In this document: positions 34,279 to 42,880 of the stretch, piece by piece
Position numbering within the stretch: the first letter of the stretch is position 1
Layout of the letters: every line of letters begins with the position of its first letter
Program-made: the position numbers and the translations under genes
Assembly: GCF_015752045.1 (NCBI RefSeq)
Contig: NZ_JADOUS010000002.1
Coordinates: forward strand, 124,001-188,000
Direction of reading: 5' to 3'
DNA length: 64,000 nt
Source of the DNA: Arthrobacter_D sp015752045
GTDB taxonomy: Bacteria > Actinomycetota > Actinomycetes > Actinomycetales > Micrococcaceae
The notes under the pieces: model-generated
The model's input: only the letters and a program-made list of their open reading frames with translations
The model's database searches: none
Told to the model about the DNA's origin: nothing

Positions 34279-35901
34279 ATGACCCTATCCCTACCGCCGC
34301 GCGCCCGCCTCGGGCGCTCGGCCCTGGCCCTCGCCGGCAGTGTTGCCCTCGTGGCCAGTGGCGGCTTCGCGGCCAACGCCGCCCCGACCTACGACAACAG
34401 CAACAACAACTCCTCGAAGAAGCTCCGGACCGCCGTCACGGTGGAGAAGGTGGTGGGGCATCTCACCGCCCTGGACGCCATCGCCGAGGCCAACGGTGAC
34501 ACCCGGTCCTCCGGCACCGAGGGCTACTCCGAGTCGGTCGACTACATCGTGGGCAAGCTGACCGCAGCGGGCTACAAGCCCACCGTCCAGCCCTTCACCT
34601 TCCCGTTCTTCGCCGAACTCAGCCCCGCCGTGCTGGAACAGTCCACGCCCGACGACGTCACCTACGGCCCCGACGACGTGGCCACGATGACCTACTCGGG
34701 CGCCGGCGAGGCCTCGGGGGCGATCGAGACCGTCGACACGACCGGCACGGCGAGCGCCGCCGGCACCAGCGGCTGCGAGGCGGCAGACTTCGCAGGCTTC
34801 ACGGCCGGCTCCATCGCGCTGATCCAGCGCGGCGGGTGCACCTTCGCGACCAAGGCCGCCAACGCCGAGACGGCAGGCGCCACCGCCGTCGTGATCTTCA
34901 ACACCGGGGTCGGGGCGAACACCGGCGCCGTGGCGGGGACGCTCGGAGCTCCGGACCTCGTGGGCATCCCGGTGGTCGGGGCGAGCTTCGCCGCGGGGAC
35001 CGGCCTGATCGGCGACGACGTGACCGGCAAGGTCGTGGTGGACACCATCTCGGAGAACCGCGAGACGTACAACGTGATCGCCGAGACGGCCACCGGGAAC
35101 CCCGACAACGTCGTCATGGTCGGCGCGCACCTGGACAGCGTCCTCGCGGGCCCCGGCATCAACGACAACGGGACCGGCAGCGCGGGCATCCTCGCCGTGG
35201 CCGAGGGCATGAGCAAGGTCAAGACCACGAACAAGGTCCGCTTCGCCTGGTGGGGCGCCGAGGAGGAAGGCCTGCTCGGCTCCGAGTACTACGTGGCCGA
35301 CCTCGTCGCGAAGGACCAGCTGGACTCGGTGGGGCTCTACCTCAACTTCGACATGATCGGCTCGCCGAACTTCGGGCGCTTCGTGTACGACGGCGACAAC
35401 TCGGCCTTCCCGGTCGGTCCGGGCGCCGCACCGGGGCCTGCCGGCTCCGGGCAGATCGAGCAGGACTTCCACGACTACTTCGCCTCGGCCGGCCTCGCAT
35501 CCGGTGAGACCGCGTTCAGCGGGCGGAGCGACTACGGACCCTTCATCGCCGAGGGCATCCCGGCGGGCGGCCTGTTCACGGGCGCCGAGGGCATCAAGAC
35601 CGCCGAGCAGGCAGCACTCTTCGGCGGCATGGCGGGCGCTCCCTACGACGCCTGCTACCACGCGGCGTGCGACGACACCGACAACCTCAGCATCGAAGCC
35701 CTCGACCAGCTGAGCGACGCCGTCGCCCACCTCACGGTGACCTACGCCATGAGCACGTTCGATGTGAACGGCGCCGGCGCCCCGGCGAAGGGCAAGGGCA
35801 CCAAGGACCGCTTCGAGGGCAACCCCCTCGGCGGCGGCACCGAGAGTGGCGGCGGCCTCCACCCGGAGCACGACCACGACCACGAGGTCGCGGACCGCTG
35901 A
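34279..35901 (+). CDS. Secreted M28 zinc aminopeptidase with PA domain
   Basis: The 540-residue precursor starts with a signal peptide (RRSALALAGSVALVASGG-like stretch, cleavage after about residue 37). A protease-associated insert (about 130-250) includes QRGGCTFATKAANAETAGA. The M28 catalytic domain supplies zinc ligands His284, Asp296, Glu329, Asp358 and His461, and general base Glu328 in GAEEEGLLGSEYY. The match to Streptomyces griseus aminopeptidase is clear. A glycine-rich C-terminus ends with a short His/Asp-rich tail (HPEHDHDH). I use the ATG at 34279 with AGAGGA upstream. It should release N-terminal amino acids from peptides outside the cell. Confidence 0.92.
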   Translation: MTLSLPPRARLGRSALALAGSVALVASGGFAANAAPTYDNSNNNSSKKLRTAVTVEKVVGHLTALDAIAEANGDTRSSGTEGYSESVDYIVGKLTAAGYKPTVQPFTFPFFAELSPAVLEQSTPDDVTYGPDDVATMTYSGAGEASGAIETVDTTGTASAAGTSGCEAADFAGFTAGSIALIQRGGCTFATKAANAETAGATAVVIFNTGVGANTGAVAGTLGAPDLVGIPVVGASFAAGTGLIGDDVTGKVVVDTISENRETYNVIAETATGNPDNVVMVGAHLDSVLAGPGINDNGTGSAGILAVAEGMSKVKTTNKVRFAWWGAEEEGLLGSEYYVADLVAKDQLDSVGLYLNFDMIGSPNFGRFVYDGDNSAFPVGPGAAPGPAGSGQIEQDFHDYFASAGLASGETAFSGRSDYGPFIAEGIPAGGLFTGAEGIKTAEQAALFGGMAGAPYDACYHAACDDTDNLSIEALDQLSDAVAHLTVTYAMSTFDVNGAGAPAKGKGTKDRFEGNPLGGGTESGGGLHPEHDHDHEVADR

Positions 35902-35918
35902 TCCCGGACCGACGCTGC

Positions 35919-35946
35919 AGGGGCTGGTCCTCCGGGACCAGCCCCT
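35919..35946. terminator. Hairpin after the M28 gene
   Basis: Twelve-base perfect arms (AGGGGCTGGTCC) enclose the loop TCCG, 18 bases after the stop. The downstream gene is convergent, so it may serve both. Confidence 0.75.
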
Positions 35947-35962
35947 GCTGCGCGCAGACCCT

Positions 35963-36937
35963 TCACCCCGTGCGCCGGACCCCGGCGCGCCGTGGCCAGG
36001 GCAGCGTGGTGAGGATGATCGCCGCCAGGGTCAGGAGCGTCCCGGCGACCGTGGCGAACACCACGATGGTTCCGGGCGCGGGAACCACGAGATCCAGGAG
36101 GAGCGAGCCCACGAGCTGGCCGCCGATCATGCACAGTCCCGTGAGCAGGACGCCGAGGCTGCGCACCAGCAGCGCCCCCAGGGCGATGAAGACGCAGCCC
36201 ATGGGCCCGCCCAGGTAGTACCACCACTCCGCCGGCAGCGGATTGCCGGGCCCGGCGACCGCGACCTTGACCAGCCACGCCGACAGCAGGACCGCCGTGC
36301 CGGCGATGAAGTTCATGAGGGTGGCCGCGAGCGGCGTGCCGTAGTGGAGGGCCGCCGTCCCGTTCATGGCCTGCTGGAAGCTCATGAGCACACCGGCCAC
36401 GACGGGCAGCAGGACCGGGACCAGCCAGGCCGAGACGTCGCCCGCCGCCCCGAACCGCGGGGACACCGCCCAGACCACGGACAGGACCGTCAGGACGACG
36501 CCGATCACCCGCATGGGCGTCGCGGCGCGCCTGCCGCCGGGGCCGATCCCGGCCTTGTCGACGAGGAGCCCGCTGAGCGACTGCCCCATGACGGTCGCGA
36601 CGGTGAAGAGGGCCACCCCGAGGATCCCGATGGTCAGCGACTGGGAGAACACGAAGAACGCCCCGATGGCACCGGCCATGATGTAGAAGGGCGGGAACCG
36701 CCGCTCCCGGACAGACGGGATGATCTGCAGGGCACCCGCCCGCGCGCTCGGCACCACGAGCGTCAGGGCGATCATGACGACAAGTCCCGTGCCGAAGCTG
36801 ATCAGCGCCGCGGCGATGCCGTCGTCGAGCACTGTGCCGAGGGCACCGTTGATCCTGCCCTGGACGGGAATCGCGAGCCCGGCGGCGAGGGCGAGGGGCA
36901 GACCGAGGGCAGGGGGCAGCGCGGGGGCATCAGACAC
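35963..36937 (-). CDS. DUF606/YdcZ-like DMT transporter
   Basis: The 324-residue protein has about ten membrane segments arranged as two repeated halves, each with the DUF606 (YdcZ) pattern. The first has IPVQGRINGALGTVLDDGIAAAL and the second MSFQQAMNGTAALHYGTPLAATL. The family belongs to the drug/metabolite superfamily and has no firm substrate. It begins at a GTG at 36937, with AGG about nine bases upstream. The S4 protein gene is divergent 40 bases away. Confidence 0.85.
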   Translation of the reverse strand: MSDAPALPPALGLPLALAAGLAIPVQGRINGALGTVLDDGIAAALISFGTGLVVMIALTLVVPSARAGALQIIPSVRERRFPPFYIMAGAIGAFFVFSQSLTIGILGVALFTVATVMGQSLSGLLVDKAGIGPGGRRAATPMRVIGVVLTVLSVVWAVSPRFGAAGDVSAWLVPVLLPVVAGVLMSFQQAMNGTAALHYGTPLAATLMNFIAGTAVLLSAWLVKVAVAGPGNPLPAEWWYYLGGPMGCVFIALGALLVRSLGVLLTGLCMIGGQLVGSLLLDLVVPAPGTIVVFATVAGTLLTLAAIILTTLPWPRRAGVRRTG

Positions 36938-36977
36938 CCGTACAGCCTAGTGCGGAGCATCCGGCATGATGGGATGC

Positions 36978-37214
36978 ATGACCGACGACGCAGGCATCGC
37001 CGAACTGCCCATCCGCGACGACATGATCCGGCTCGGGCAGGCGCTGAAACTCGCCTCGCTCGCGGAGGACGGCGCCGAGGCCAAGACACTGATCGACAAC
37101 GGACTCGTCCAGGTGAACGGCGAGATCGAGGAGCGCCGCGGCCGGCAGCTGCACGCCGGGGACACCGTCAGCGTCAACGGGCAGACGATCCGGATCAGCC
37201 GCACGGAAGCATGA
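36978..37214 (+). CDS. Small S4-domain RNA-binding protein
   Basis: The 78-residue protein is essentially one S4 domain: IRLGQALKLASLAEDGAEAK is followed by LIDNGLVQVNGEIEERRGRQL, the usual RNA-contact surface. It resembles YbcJ/RqcP-like free S4 proteins. In-frame ATGs at 36966 and 36969 exist, but the conserved sequence begins after the ATG at 36978. No strong ribosome site is visible. It is divergent from the DUF606 gene. A ribosome- or tRNA-linked role is likely at family level only. Confidence 0.85.
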   Translation: MTDDAGIAELPIRDDMIRLGQALKLASLAEDGAEAKTLIDNGLVQVNGEIEERRGRQLHAGDTVSVNGQTIRISRTEA

Positions 37215-37232
37215 CCCGGCGGCCGCCGCGAC

Positions 37233-37913
37233 TCAGCGGCGGCCGAGGACCGTCATGGTGAGGAACTCCCGGACATGGGCGAGTTCCCGCTGGTTGATGC
37301 TGTGGAACATGTTCGGGTAGAGGATCTTGGTCAGCGTGGTGTGCTTCACCAGCCAGCCGTGGGTGACCTCGATCATCCCGGGTGTGATGACCTGGTCCTC
37401 CTGGTCGCGCCCCCAGAAGAACTGCGCGGGTGCCGCCGCCGCCTCGTCGTCGCGGAAGAACGCATGGCCCTCCGACGGGACGGTGAACCCCGAGAGCCCG
37501 ACGACGCACGCGAAGTCCGTGGGCCGGTGGCGCAGGAGCGACGTCGCGACCGCCATCCCCTGGGAGAAGCCGAGGAGGCTGACACTGGAGTGGTTCCCGC
37601 GGACGGTGTCGAGCCAGCCGGACACCGCGGTGACACTCTCGACGACGCGCGCCACCGAGTAGTCGGCCTCGCGGGAGAGCGGTAACCAGGAGTAGCCGGG
37701 CCCGGCCTGCAGGGGTGCGCGCACGGACGCGACGGTGAATTCGGCGGGCAGGTGGTCGGCGAGGCCCATGAGGTCCCGCTCGTCGGCCATGTAGCCGTGG
37801 AACAGGACGAGCAGGGGCGTGCCGCCGCGCTCGGCTTCAGGCTTCGACCACAGGACCACCGGGGCCGGGGAGTCGGTGGAGCGCGCAGCGGTGCCGAGGG
37901 CGGATTCAGTCAT
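37233..37913 (-). CDS. Phospholipase/carboxylesterase-type alpha/beta hydrolase
   Basis: The 226-residue cytosolic protein has LLVLFHGYMADERDLMGLA for the oxyanion region and the nucleophile elbow GFSQGMAVATSLL. The motif order is that of the Abhydrolase_2 family (YpfH, carboxylesterase). AGGAG lies two to three bases before the ATG at 37913. The substrate is unknown. It is divergent from the SGNH hydrolase gene. Confidence 0.85.
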   Translation of the reverse strand: MTESALGTAARSTDSPAPVVLWSKPEAERGGTPLLVLFHGYMADERDLMGLADHLPAEFTVASVRAPLQAGPGYSWLPLSREADYSVARVVESVTAVSGWLDTVRGNHSSVSLLGFSQGMAVATSLLRHRPTDFACVVGLSGFTVPSEGHAFFRDDEAAAAPAQFFWGRDQEDQVITPGMIEVTHGWLVKHTTLTKILYPNMFHSINQRELAHVREFLTMTVLGRR

Positions 37914-37999
37914 GGCTCCTATCCTTCCATGTCCCCCGCACCCCCCCCGTGGAGGAGGTGCCGCTGGCGCGGGGGCAGTGCCCGTTGCAGAATGGCCCG

Positions 38000-38881
38000 G
38001 TGAACCCTTCCAGCGCCGAGACCCCGTTGCCCCGCGACGCCGACCCCGTCCCGGACGGTCCGGTAGCGGACCCCGGCCTCAACCCCGACCCGCATCCGTG
38101 GCACCGGTACGTGGCGCTGGGAGACTCCTTCACCGAAGGCATCGGCGACCCCAACCCGGAGAGCATCGGGGGCAATCGGGGCTGGGCGGACAGGACCGCG
38201 GAGGAGCTGGCGCGGGGCCAGGCGGACTTCGCCTACGCGAACCTGGCGGTGCGCGGGCGCCTGCTGCAGCAGATCATCGACCAGCAGGTGGAAGCAGGCC
38301 TGGCCCTCCACCCCGACCTCGTCACCATCTCGGCCGGAGGCAACGACCTCCTGCGCCGTGGCGGCGACCCGGACCTGCTCGCCGAGAAGCTCGACCCGGT
38401 GGTCGGGACCCTTGCCGCATCGGGCGCGACCGTCGTCCTGCTCACGGGCCCGGACGTCCGCGAGACCGTCCTCGGCGGCGTCCGGGCGAAGACGGCCATC
38501 TACAACGAGAACCTCCGTACGATCGCCGCGCGGCACGAAGCGGTCATCGGCGACATGTGGGCCCTGCGCCAGCTCACGAACCCGCAGATGTGGGATGCGG
38601 ACCGGCTGCACTTCTCCCCCCTCGGGCACCACACCATCGCCGCCATGGTGCTCGACACGCTCGCCGTCCGGCATACGCTGCTGCCGCTGCAGCCCAAGGA
38701 CCTGCCCGCACGGAAATGGCGGACGGCGCGGGCCGAGGACCTCGTGTGGGCGCGCCAGCACCTCGTCCCCTGGGTCCTGCGGCGGCTCCGCCACCAGTCC
38801 TCGGGCGACGACGTGACCGCGAAGCGCCTCGAGCCCGGGCCCATCTTCGGCCCGGGCATGCCGCCGGGGACCGCGGAGTAG
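38000..38881 (+). CDS. SGNH/GDSL hydrolase
   Basis: From the GTG at 38000 the product is 293 residues, with the GDSL block YVALGDSFTEGIGDPNP (Ser43), block III-like SAGGNDLLRRGG, and the Asp/His block WDADRLHFSPLGH. The fold is that of esterases and lipases acting on small acyl esters. No signal peptide is seen. In-frame GTGs at 37949 and 37958 would extend the N-terminus by 17 or 14 residues; the ribosome sites do not decide. It is convergent with the 80-residue gene. Confidence 0.85.
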   Translation: MNPSSAETPLPRDADPVPDGPVADPGLNPDPHPWHRYVALGDSFTEGIGDPNPESIGGNRGWADRTAEELARGQADFAYANLAVRGRLLQQIIDQQVEAGLALHPDLVTISAGGNDLLRRGGDPDLLAEKLDPVVGTLAASGATVVLLTGPDVRETVLGGVRAKTAIYNENLRTIAARHEAVIGDMWALRQLTNPQMWDADRLHFSPLGHHTIAAMVLDTLAVRHTLLPLQPKDLPARKWRTARAEDLVWARQHLVPWVLRRLRHQSSGDDVTAKRLEPGPIFGPGMPPGTAE

Positions 38882-38907
38882 CTCAGCCCCGGGTAGCGCG
38901 GACCAGC

Positions 38908-39150
38908 TCAGCCGTCCAGGGAGACCTCGCCGTTGGCCACGGCGTCAGCGCAGGCGCTGAGGTCCGGCCCGGGCTTGAAGTCGACGAACTGCGGCTGCAG
39001 CTTCTGGAAGAGGAACTCGTAGACCTCGTCGCGGGACTTCCCGTCCATCGTCTCCGCGGCCTCCCGGACCGCTCCCTGCAGTGCGCGGTCCGCGTCGAGC
39101 AGGATCTTGTCGCGGGCTTCCTGGTTCCAGCCGATGGTGCTCAGTTCCAT
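38908..39150 (-). CDS. Small conserved-looking protein of unknown function
   Basis: The 80-residue acidic protein starts at the ATG at 39150, with GAGGAG six bases upstream. It is soluble, with two predicted helices (about 10-35 and 40-55) and no recognisable motif. Codon use matches the neighbours, which supports real coding. It lies downstream of metX in the same direction, separated by a hairpin at 39180-39203. I cannot assign a function. Confidence 0.65.
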   Translation of the reverse strand: MELSTIGWNQEARDKILLDADRALQGAVREAAETMDGKSRDEVYEFLFQKLQPQFVDFKPGPDLSACADAVANGEVSLDG

Positions 39151-39179
39151 GAACAGCTCCTCTTCATCGCAGATCGTTC

Positions 39180-39203
39180 CGGCCGGGGTGTTCACCCCGG
39201 CCG
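39180..39203 (-). terminator. Hairpin after metX
   Basis: Eleven-base perfect arms CGGCCGGGGTG/CACCCCGGCCG with a two-base centre lie 75 bases after the metX stop and just before the 80-residue gene. It probably ends the metY-metX transcript. Confidence 0.55.
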
Positions 39204-39277
39204 TACCCGCCACCACTTCCTAAGCAGGCTTACTTCCACCCTAGGGGCTCGCCGGGGTCATCGGCTACCGGCACCTG

Positions 39278-40420
39278 CTACCGCCCGTAGAAGGTTGACC
39301 GGAGCTGGTCGTCGAGCTGGTGGATCTGGGTGAGGAAGGCGTCGTGGCCCATCGGCGAGGAGATCATGTGGACGGGGACGTCGCCGGGCAGGCCGGCCGC
39401 GAGCCGCCGGGACTGCCAGGGGAAGTACAGCCGGTCGGTGTCCACGGCGGCGATGAAGAACTCCGACGTCGCCGCCTGCAGGACGTCCTCCAGGCTCCCG
39501 CGGTCGCGTGCGGCGTCGTGGCTCATGAGCGCCTCCGTGAGGATCACGTAGCTGTTGGCGTCGAAGCGGTCCACGAGCTTGTCGGCCTGGCGGTCGAGGT
39601 AGCTCTCCACCCGGTAGCGGCCCCGATCGGCGGGCAGGACGGCTCCGAGGGGCCGCTCGGCGTCCTGTTCCGCGCGGCCGAAGCGTGCCTCCAGTTCCTG
39701 CTCCGCGCGGTACGTGATGTGCGCGATCCGGCGGGCGACGCCGAGTCCCGCTTCCGGAGGCGGGCCGTCGTAGTAGTCGCCGCCGCGGTAGGCGGGGTCG
39801 AGCCGGATGGCCTGCAGCTGTGCCTGGGCGAACGCTATCTGTTCGGCCGAGCTGGCGGCAGTGCAGGCGATGACGGCGCACCGCTCCACCCGCTGCGGGA
39901 ACATCAGTGCCCACTCGAGGGCCCGGGCGCCGCCCATCGACCCGCCGAGCACGGAGTGCCAGCGCTCGATGCCGAGCCGATCGGCGAGCAGGCTCTCCGC
40001 GCGGACGGAGTCGCGGATGGTGACGAAGGGGAACCTCGCACCCCACGGCTCGCCGTCGGGTGCGAGGCCGGCCGGCCCCGTCGAGCCGTAGCAGCCTCCG
40101 AGCATGTTGACGGACACCACGAAGTAGCGGTCGGTGTCCACCGTGCGGCCGGGACCCACGAGCGAATCCCACCAGCCCTCCTCGTCCGAGGCGCCCCGCG
40201 CCACGTGCGAGCTGCCGGTCAGGGCATGCTGCACGAGGACGGCGTTGGAGCCCTCCCGGTTCAGCCGGCCCCAGGTCTCGAACGCCAGCTGGACGTCGGG
40301 CAGCTCACCCCCGGTCTCGAGGACCAGCGGCCCGATCGACGCGAAACGGAGCAGCCCGTCCCCGTGGGGTGGTGCGTCGCCGGTCCAGGAGGGCAGCGGG
40401 GCAGGAGGGTACGTGGTCAC
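39278..40420 (-). CDS. metX: Homoserine O-acetyltransferase
   Basis: MetX activates homoserine by acetylation, the first committed step to methionine. The 380-residue alpha/beta-hydrolase-fold enzyme has VLVQHALTGSSH near the N-terminus, the nucleophile motif GGSMGGARALEW, and the late acid and histidine in DTDRLYFP and GHDAFL. Its start lies six bases after the metY stop, so metY and metX are one operon. The leader upstream of metY carries a SAM riboswitch, which should control both genes. Confidence 0.95.
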   Translation of the reverse strand: MTTYPPAPLPSWTGDAPPHGDGLLRFASIGPLVLETGGELPDVQLAFETWGRLNREGSNAVLVQHALTGSSHVARGASDEEGWWDSLVGPGRTVDTDRYFVVSVNMLGGCYGSTGPAGLAPDGEPWGARFPFVTIRDSVRAESLLADRLGIERWHSVLGGSMGGARALEWALMFPQRVERCAVIACTAASSAEQIAFAQAQLQAIRLDPAYRGGDYYDGPPPEAGLGVARRIAHITYRAEQELEARFGRAEQDAERPLGAVLPADRGRYRVESYLDRQADKLVDRFDANSYVILTEALMSHDAARDRGSLEDVLQAATSEFFIAAVDTDRLYFPWQSRRLAAGLPGDVPVHMISSPMGHDAFLTQIHQLDDQLRSTFYGR

Positions 40421-40426
40421 GAACGG

Positions 40427-41743
40427 TCAGGCTCCCTTGGCGGCGCGGAAACCCGCATCCAGATCGGCGAGGATATCGGCGATGTTCTCGAGGCCGACGG
40501 ACAGCCGCACCAGGCCGGGGCGGACGCCCGCGGTGAGCTGCGCCTCCGCCCCGAGCTGGCTGTGCGTCGTCGAGGCGGGGTGGATGACGAGCGAACGGAC
40601 GTCGCCCACGTTCGCGACGTGCGAGTGCAGCTCGAGCCCGTCGACGAAGCGCTTCCCCGCCTCCAGCCCCCCGACGATGTCGAAGCTCACGATCGCCCCC
40701 GTGCCGTGCGGCCCGTACTTCTTCCCGCGCTCGTACCAGGGACTCGAGGAGAGCCCCGCGTAGGTGACGCGCTCGACGTCGTCGTGCCCTTCCAGCCACT
40801 CGGCGACCGCCTGCGCGTTCTCCACGTGGCGCTCCATGCGCAGGCTGAGGGTCTCCAGCCCCTGTGCGATGAGGAAGGCGTTGAACGGGGAGACGGCAGC
40901 CCCCAGGTCGCGGAGCAGTTGCACGCGGGCCTTGAGGATGAAGGCGAGATTCGCACCGAGGGCGCTGCCCACCCCGAGGTCCCGGGCGTACACGAGCCCC
41001 TGGTAGCTCTCGTCCGGCGTGTTGAAGCCCGGGAACCGTTCGGGGTACCGGGCGAAGTCGAAGTTCCCGGAGTCGACGATGACCCCGGCGATGGCGTTGC
41101 CGTGCCCGCCGAGGTACTTGGTGGCCGAATGCACCACGATGTCCGCCCCCCACTCGATGGGCCGGATGAGGTACGGCGTGGACAGCGTGTTGTCGACGAT
41201 CAGGGGGATGCCGTGCTCGTGGGCGACGGCGCTGATGCCTTCGACGTCGAGGACGTCCTGCCGCGGGTTGGAGACCACCTCGCCGAAGAAGAGCTTGGTG
41301 TTCGGCCGGACCGCCGCGCGCCACTGCTCGAGGTCGTCGGGGTCCTCCACGAACGTGGTCTCGATCCCGAACTTCTTCAGCGTGTGCTTGAAGAGGTTGT
41401 AGGTGCCCCCGTAGAGGCTGGGGCTGGCCACGATGTGGTCCCCGGCCTCCGCGACGTTCAGCACCGCGAAGGTGTCCGCGGCCTGGCCGGAGGCCAGCAG
41501 CAGGGCGCCGACACCGCCTTCGAGGCTCGCGATGCGGGTCTCCACGACCTCCTGGGTCGGGTTGCCGATCCGCGTGTAGATGGGCGCCAGTTCCGTCAGG
41601 GCGAACCGGTTCGCGGCGCTCTCCGCACTCGGGAAGACGAACGACGACGTCTGGTAGATGGGCAGCGCACGCGCCCCCGTGGCGGCATCCGGCACCTGGC
41701 CGGCGTGGATCTGGCGTGTCTCGAAGGACCAATCGTCGGACAT
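40427..41743 (-). CDS. metY: O-acetylhomoserine sulfhydrylase
   Basis: MetY uses pyridoxal phosphate and sulfide to make homocysteine from O-acetylhomoserine. The 438-residue protein has the Cys/Met metabolism PLP fold. The Schiff-base lysine is in HSATKYLGGHG, with ETRIASLEGGVGALLLASGQ earlier. The length of about 435 fits MetY rather than the shorter MetB/MetC. It is the first gene of metY-metX and follows a SAM-IV-type leader. Confidence 0.95.
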   Translation of the reverse strand: MSDDWSFETRQIHAGQVPDAATGARALPIYQTSSFVFPSAESAANRFALTELAPIYTRIGNPTQEVVETRIASLEGGVGALLLASGQAADTFAVLNVAEAGDHIVASPSLYGGTYNLFKHTLKKFGIETTFVEDPDDLEQWRAAVRPNTKLFFGEVVSNPRQDVLDVEGISAVAHEHGIPLIVDNTLSTPYLIRPIEWGADIVVHSATKYLGGHGNAIAGVIVDSGNFDFARYPERFPGFNTPDESYQGLVYARDLGVGSALGANLAFILKARVQLLRDLGAAVSPFNAFLIAQGLETLSLRMERHVENAQAVAEWLEGHDDVERVTYAGLSSSPWYERGKKYGPHGTGAIVSFDIVGGLEAGKRFVDGLELHSHVANVGDVRSLVIHPASTTHSQLGAEAQLTAGVRPGLVRLSVGLENIADILADLDAGFRAAKGA

Positions 41744-41857
41744 GGTGCTCCCTCTGGTCAGGGGCTCCGCGTGTCCGGTGCTCCGGCCGGTGGACGCCGC
41801 TCCAGGAGACCGGACCCCGCAGGAGCCCGCGCTTGAACGGCGCCGGAAAGACGCCGG

Positions 41858-41942
41858 ACCTGGTCTTCACCCGGGGCACCCCACCGCGGTTGGAGGGTTG
41901 CCGGCCAGCAAGCCGGGGCTGTGTGCTGGCACTCATGACCTG
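41858..41942 (-). promoter_or_regulatory. SAM riboswitch (SAM-IV type) in the metY-metX leader
   Basis: On the minus strand the leader reads GGTCATGAGTGCCAGC, then CCCCGGCTTGCTGGCCGGCA, then ACCCTCC, GCGGTGGGGTGCCCCGGGTG and AAGACC. This order fits the SAM-IV consensus of actinobacteria as I recall it. The closing stem pairs GGTC with GACC, and CCAGC pairs with GCTGG. It ends about 115 bases before the metY start. High S-adenosylmethionine should lower metY-metX expression. The rest of the 41744-42151 gap holds the divergent VOC promoter region. Confidence 0.82.
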
Positions 41943-42096
41943 CATTCATGAAAGCCGATCCGGGCGGATCCGGCAACCGTGTGACCCTCCATGAAGCCGC
42001 CCGCGGGTGCTCCGCCGGTGGGCTCCGCGGCTCGCACCCGGGACGCACCCGACACGCTCCCACCACGCTCCTGGCCGGCTCCCGACACGCCCGCCT

Positions 42097-42115
42097 GAAG
42101 GTAAGGCAAGCCTTA
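42097..42115. promoter_or_regulatory. DtxR/IdeR-like iron box upstream of the VOC gene
   Basis: GAAGGTAAGGCAAGCCTTA matches the DtxR/IdeR consensus TWAGGTWAGSCTWACCTWA at 16 of 19 positions by my count. It lies 36 bases before the VOC start codon, where a repressor would block the promoter. Confidence 0.5.
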
Positions 42116-42151
42116 GTCGAGACCCAGATCACTTAGTGCCAAGATAGCCGC

Positions 42152-42793
42152 ATGCGCCTGGACCATGTATCTTATGCCTGCGAACCTGACGGACTTGCCG
42201 CGACGGCCGATCGAATCTCGGCCAGGCTCGGCATGGAGCCGGTGAAGGGTGGTGTGCACCCCCGCTTCGGCACCCGCAACATGATCTTCCCCCTGGTCAA
42301 CGGCCAGTACCTGGAGGTCGTCGAGGTCCTGAACCACCCGGCGTCGGACAAGGCTCCGTTCGGCCAGGCCGTCCGTGCCCGCTCCGAGGCCGGCGGAGGC
42401 TGGATGGGCTGGTGCGTGGCCGTCGAGGATCTCGCACCGTTCGAGGAGCGCCTCGGACGCAGCGCCGTGCCCGGCAACCGGAAGTTCCCGGACGGCCAGG
42501 AACTCACCTGGCAGCAGATCGGCATCAAGGGGCTCATCGCTGACCCGCAGGTCCCCTATCTGCTCCGCTGGGACGAGGGCACGGAGGACCTCCACCCCTC
42601 GAAGGCCCGCCCCGCCTCTGTGAAGCTGGACTGCCTCACCATCGCCGGCTCGTCCGAGCGGGTGACCGACTGGCTCGGGACGGATGTCGAGAAGACGCTC
42701 GACGGCGTGCAGGTCCAGTGGATCGCACCCAACGGGACCCCCGGCGTCATGTCGGTGACGTTCGAGACCGACAACGGACGCGTGGAGATCTAG
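42152..42793 (+). CDS. VOC/glyoxalase-like domain protein
   Basis: The 213-residue soluble protein begins MRLDHVSYACEPDGL, the opening of a vicinal-oxygen-chelate (glyoxalase_3-like) fold. It continues with FGTRNMIFPLVNGQYLEVVE and, in the second half, VKLDCLTIAGSSERV, so two related beta-alpha modules are present. The enzymatic activity is unknown; some family members bind a metal, others do not. A DtxR-like box precedes it, suggesting iron-dependent control. A strong hairpin follows. Confidence 0.82.
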   Translation: MRLDHVSYACEPDGLAATADRISARLGMEPVKGGVHPRFGTRNMIFPLVNGQYLEVVEVLNHPASDKAPFGQAVRARSEAGGGWMGWCVAVEDLAPFEERLGRSAVPGNRKFPDGQELTWQQIGIKGLIADPQVPYLLRWDEGTEDLHPSKARPASVKLDCLTIAGSSERVTDWLGTDVEKTLDGVQVQWIAPNGTPGVMSVTFETDNGRVEI

Positions 42794-42822
42794 CGTCACC
42801 CGTCACACCCATCGACTCGGAG

Positions 42823-42856
42823 ACGGAGGGACCGGACGATCGTCCGGTCCCTCCGT
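42823..42856. terminator. Bidirectional terminator between VOC and CPBP genes
   Basis: Fifteen-base perfect arms (ACGGAGGGACCGGAC) enclose the loop GATC in the 87-base gap between convergent genes. Confidence 0.8.
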
Positions 42857-42880
42857 CCTGCATCGGCAGGGGACGCCCGC

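Noticed and set aside
37941..37948. Run of eight C residues as a phase-variable tract
   Set aside because: It lies outside the coding sequence as I place the starts of both neighbouring genes, so slippage would not switch a reading frame.
39320..41836. Plus-strand open frame of 838 codons over metX-metY
   Set aside because: It is antisense to two clear methionine genes and has no recognisable fold.
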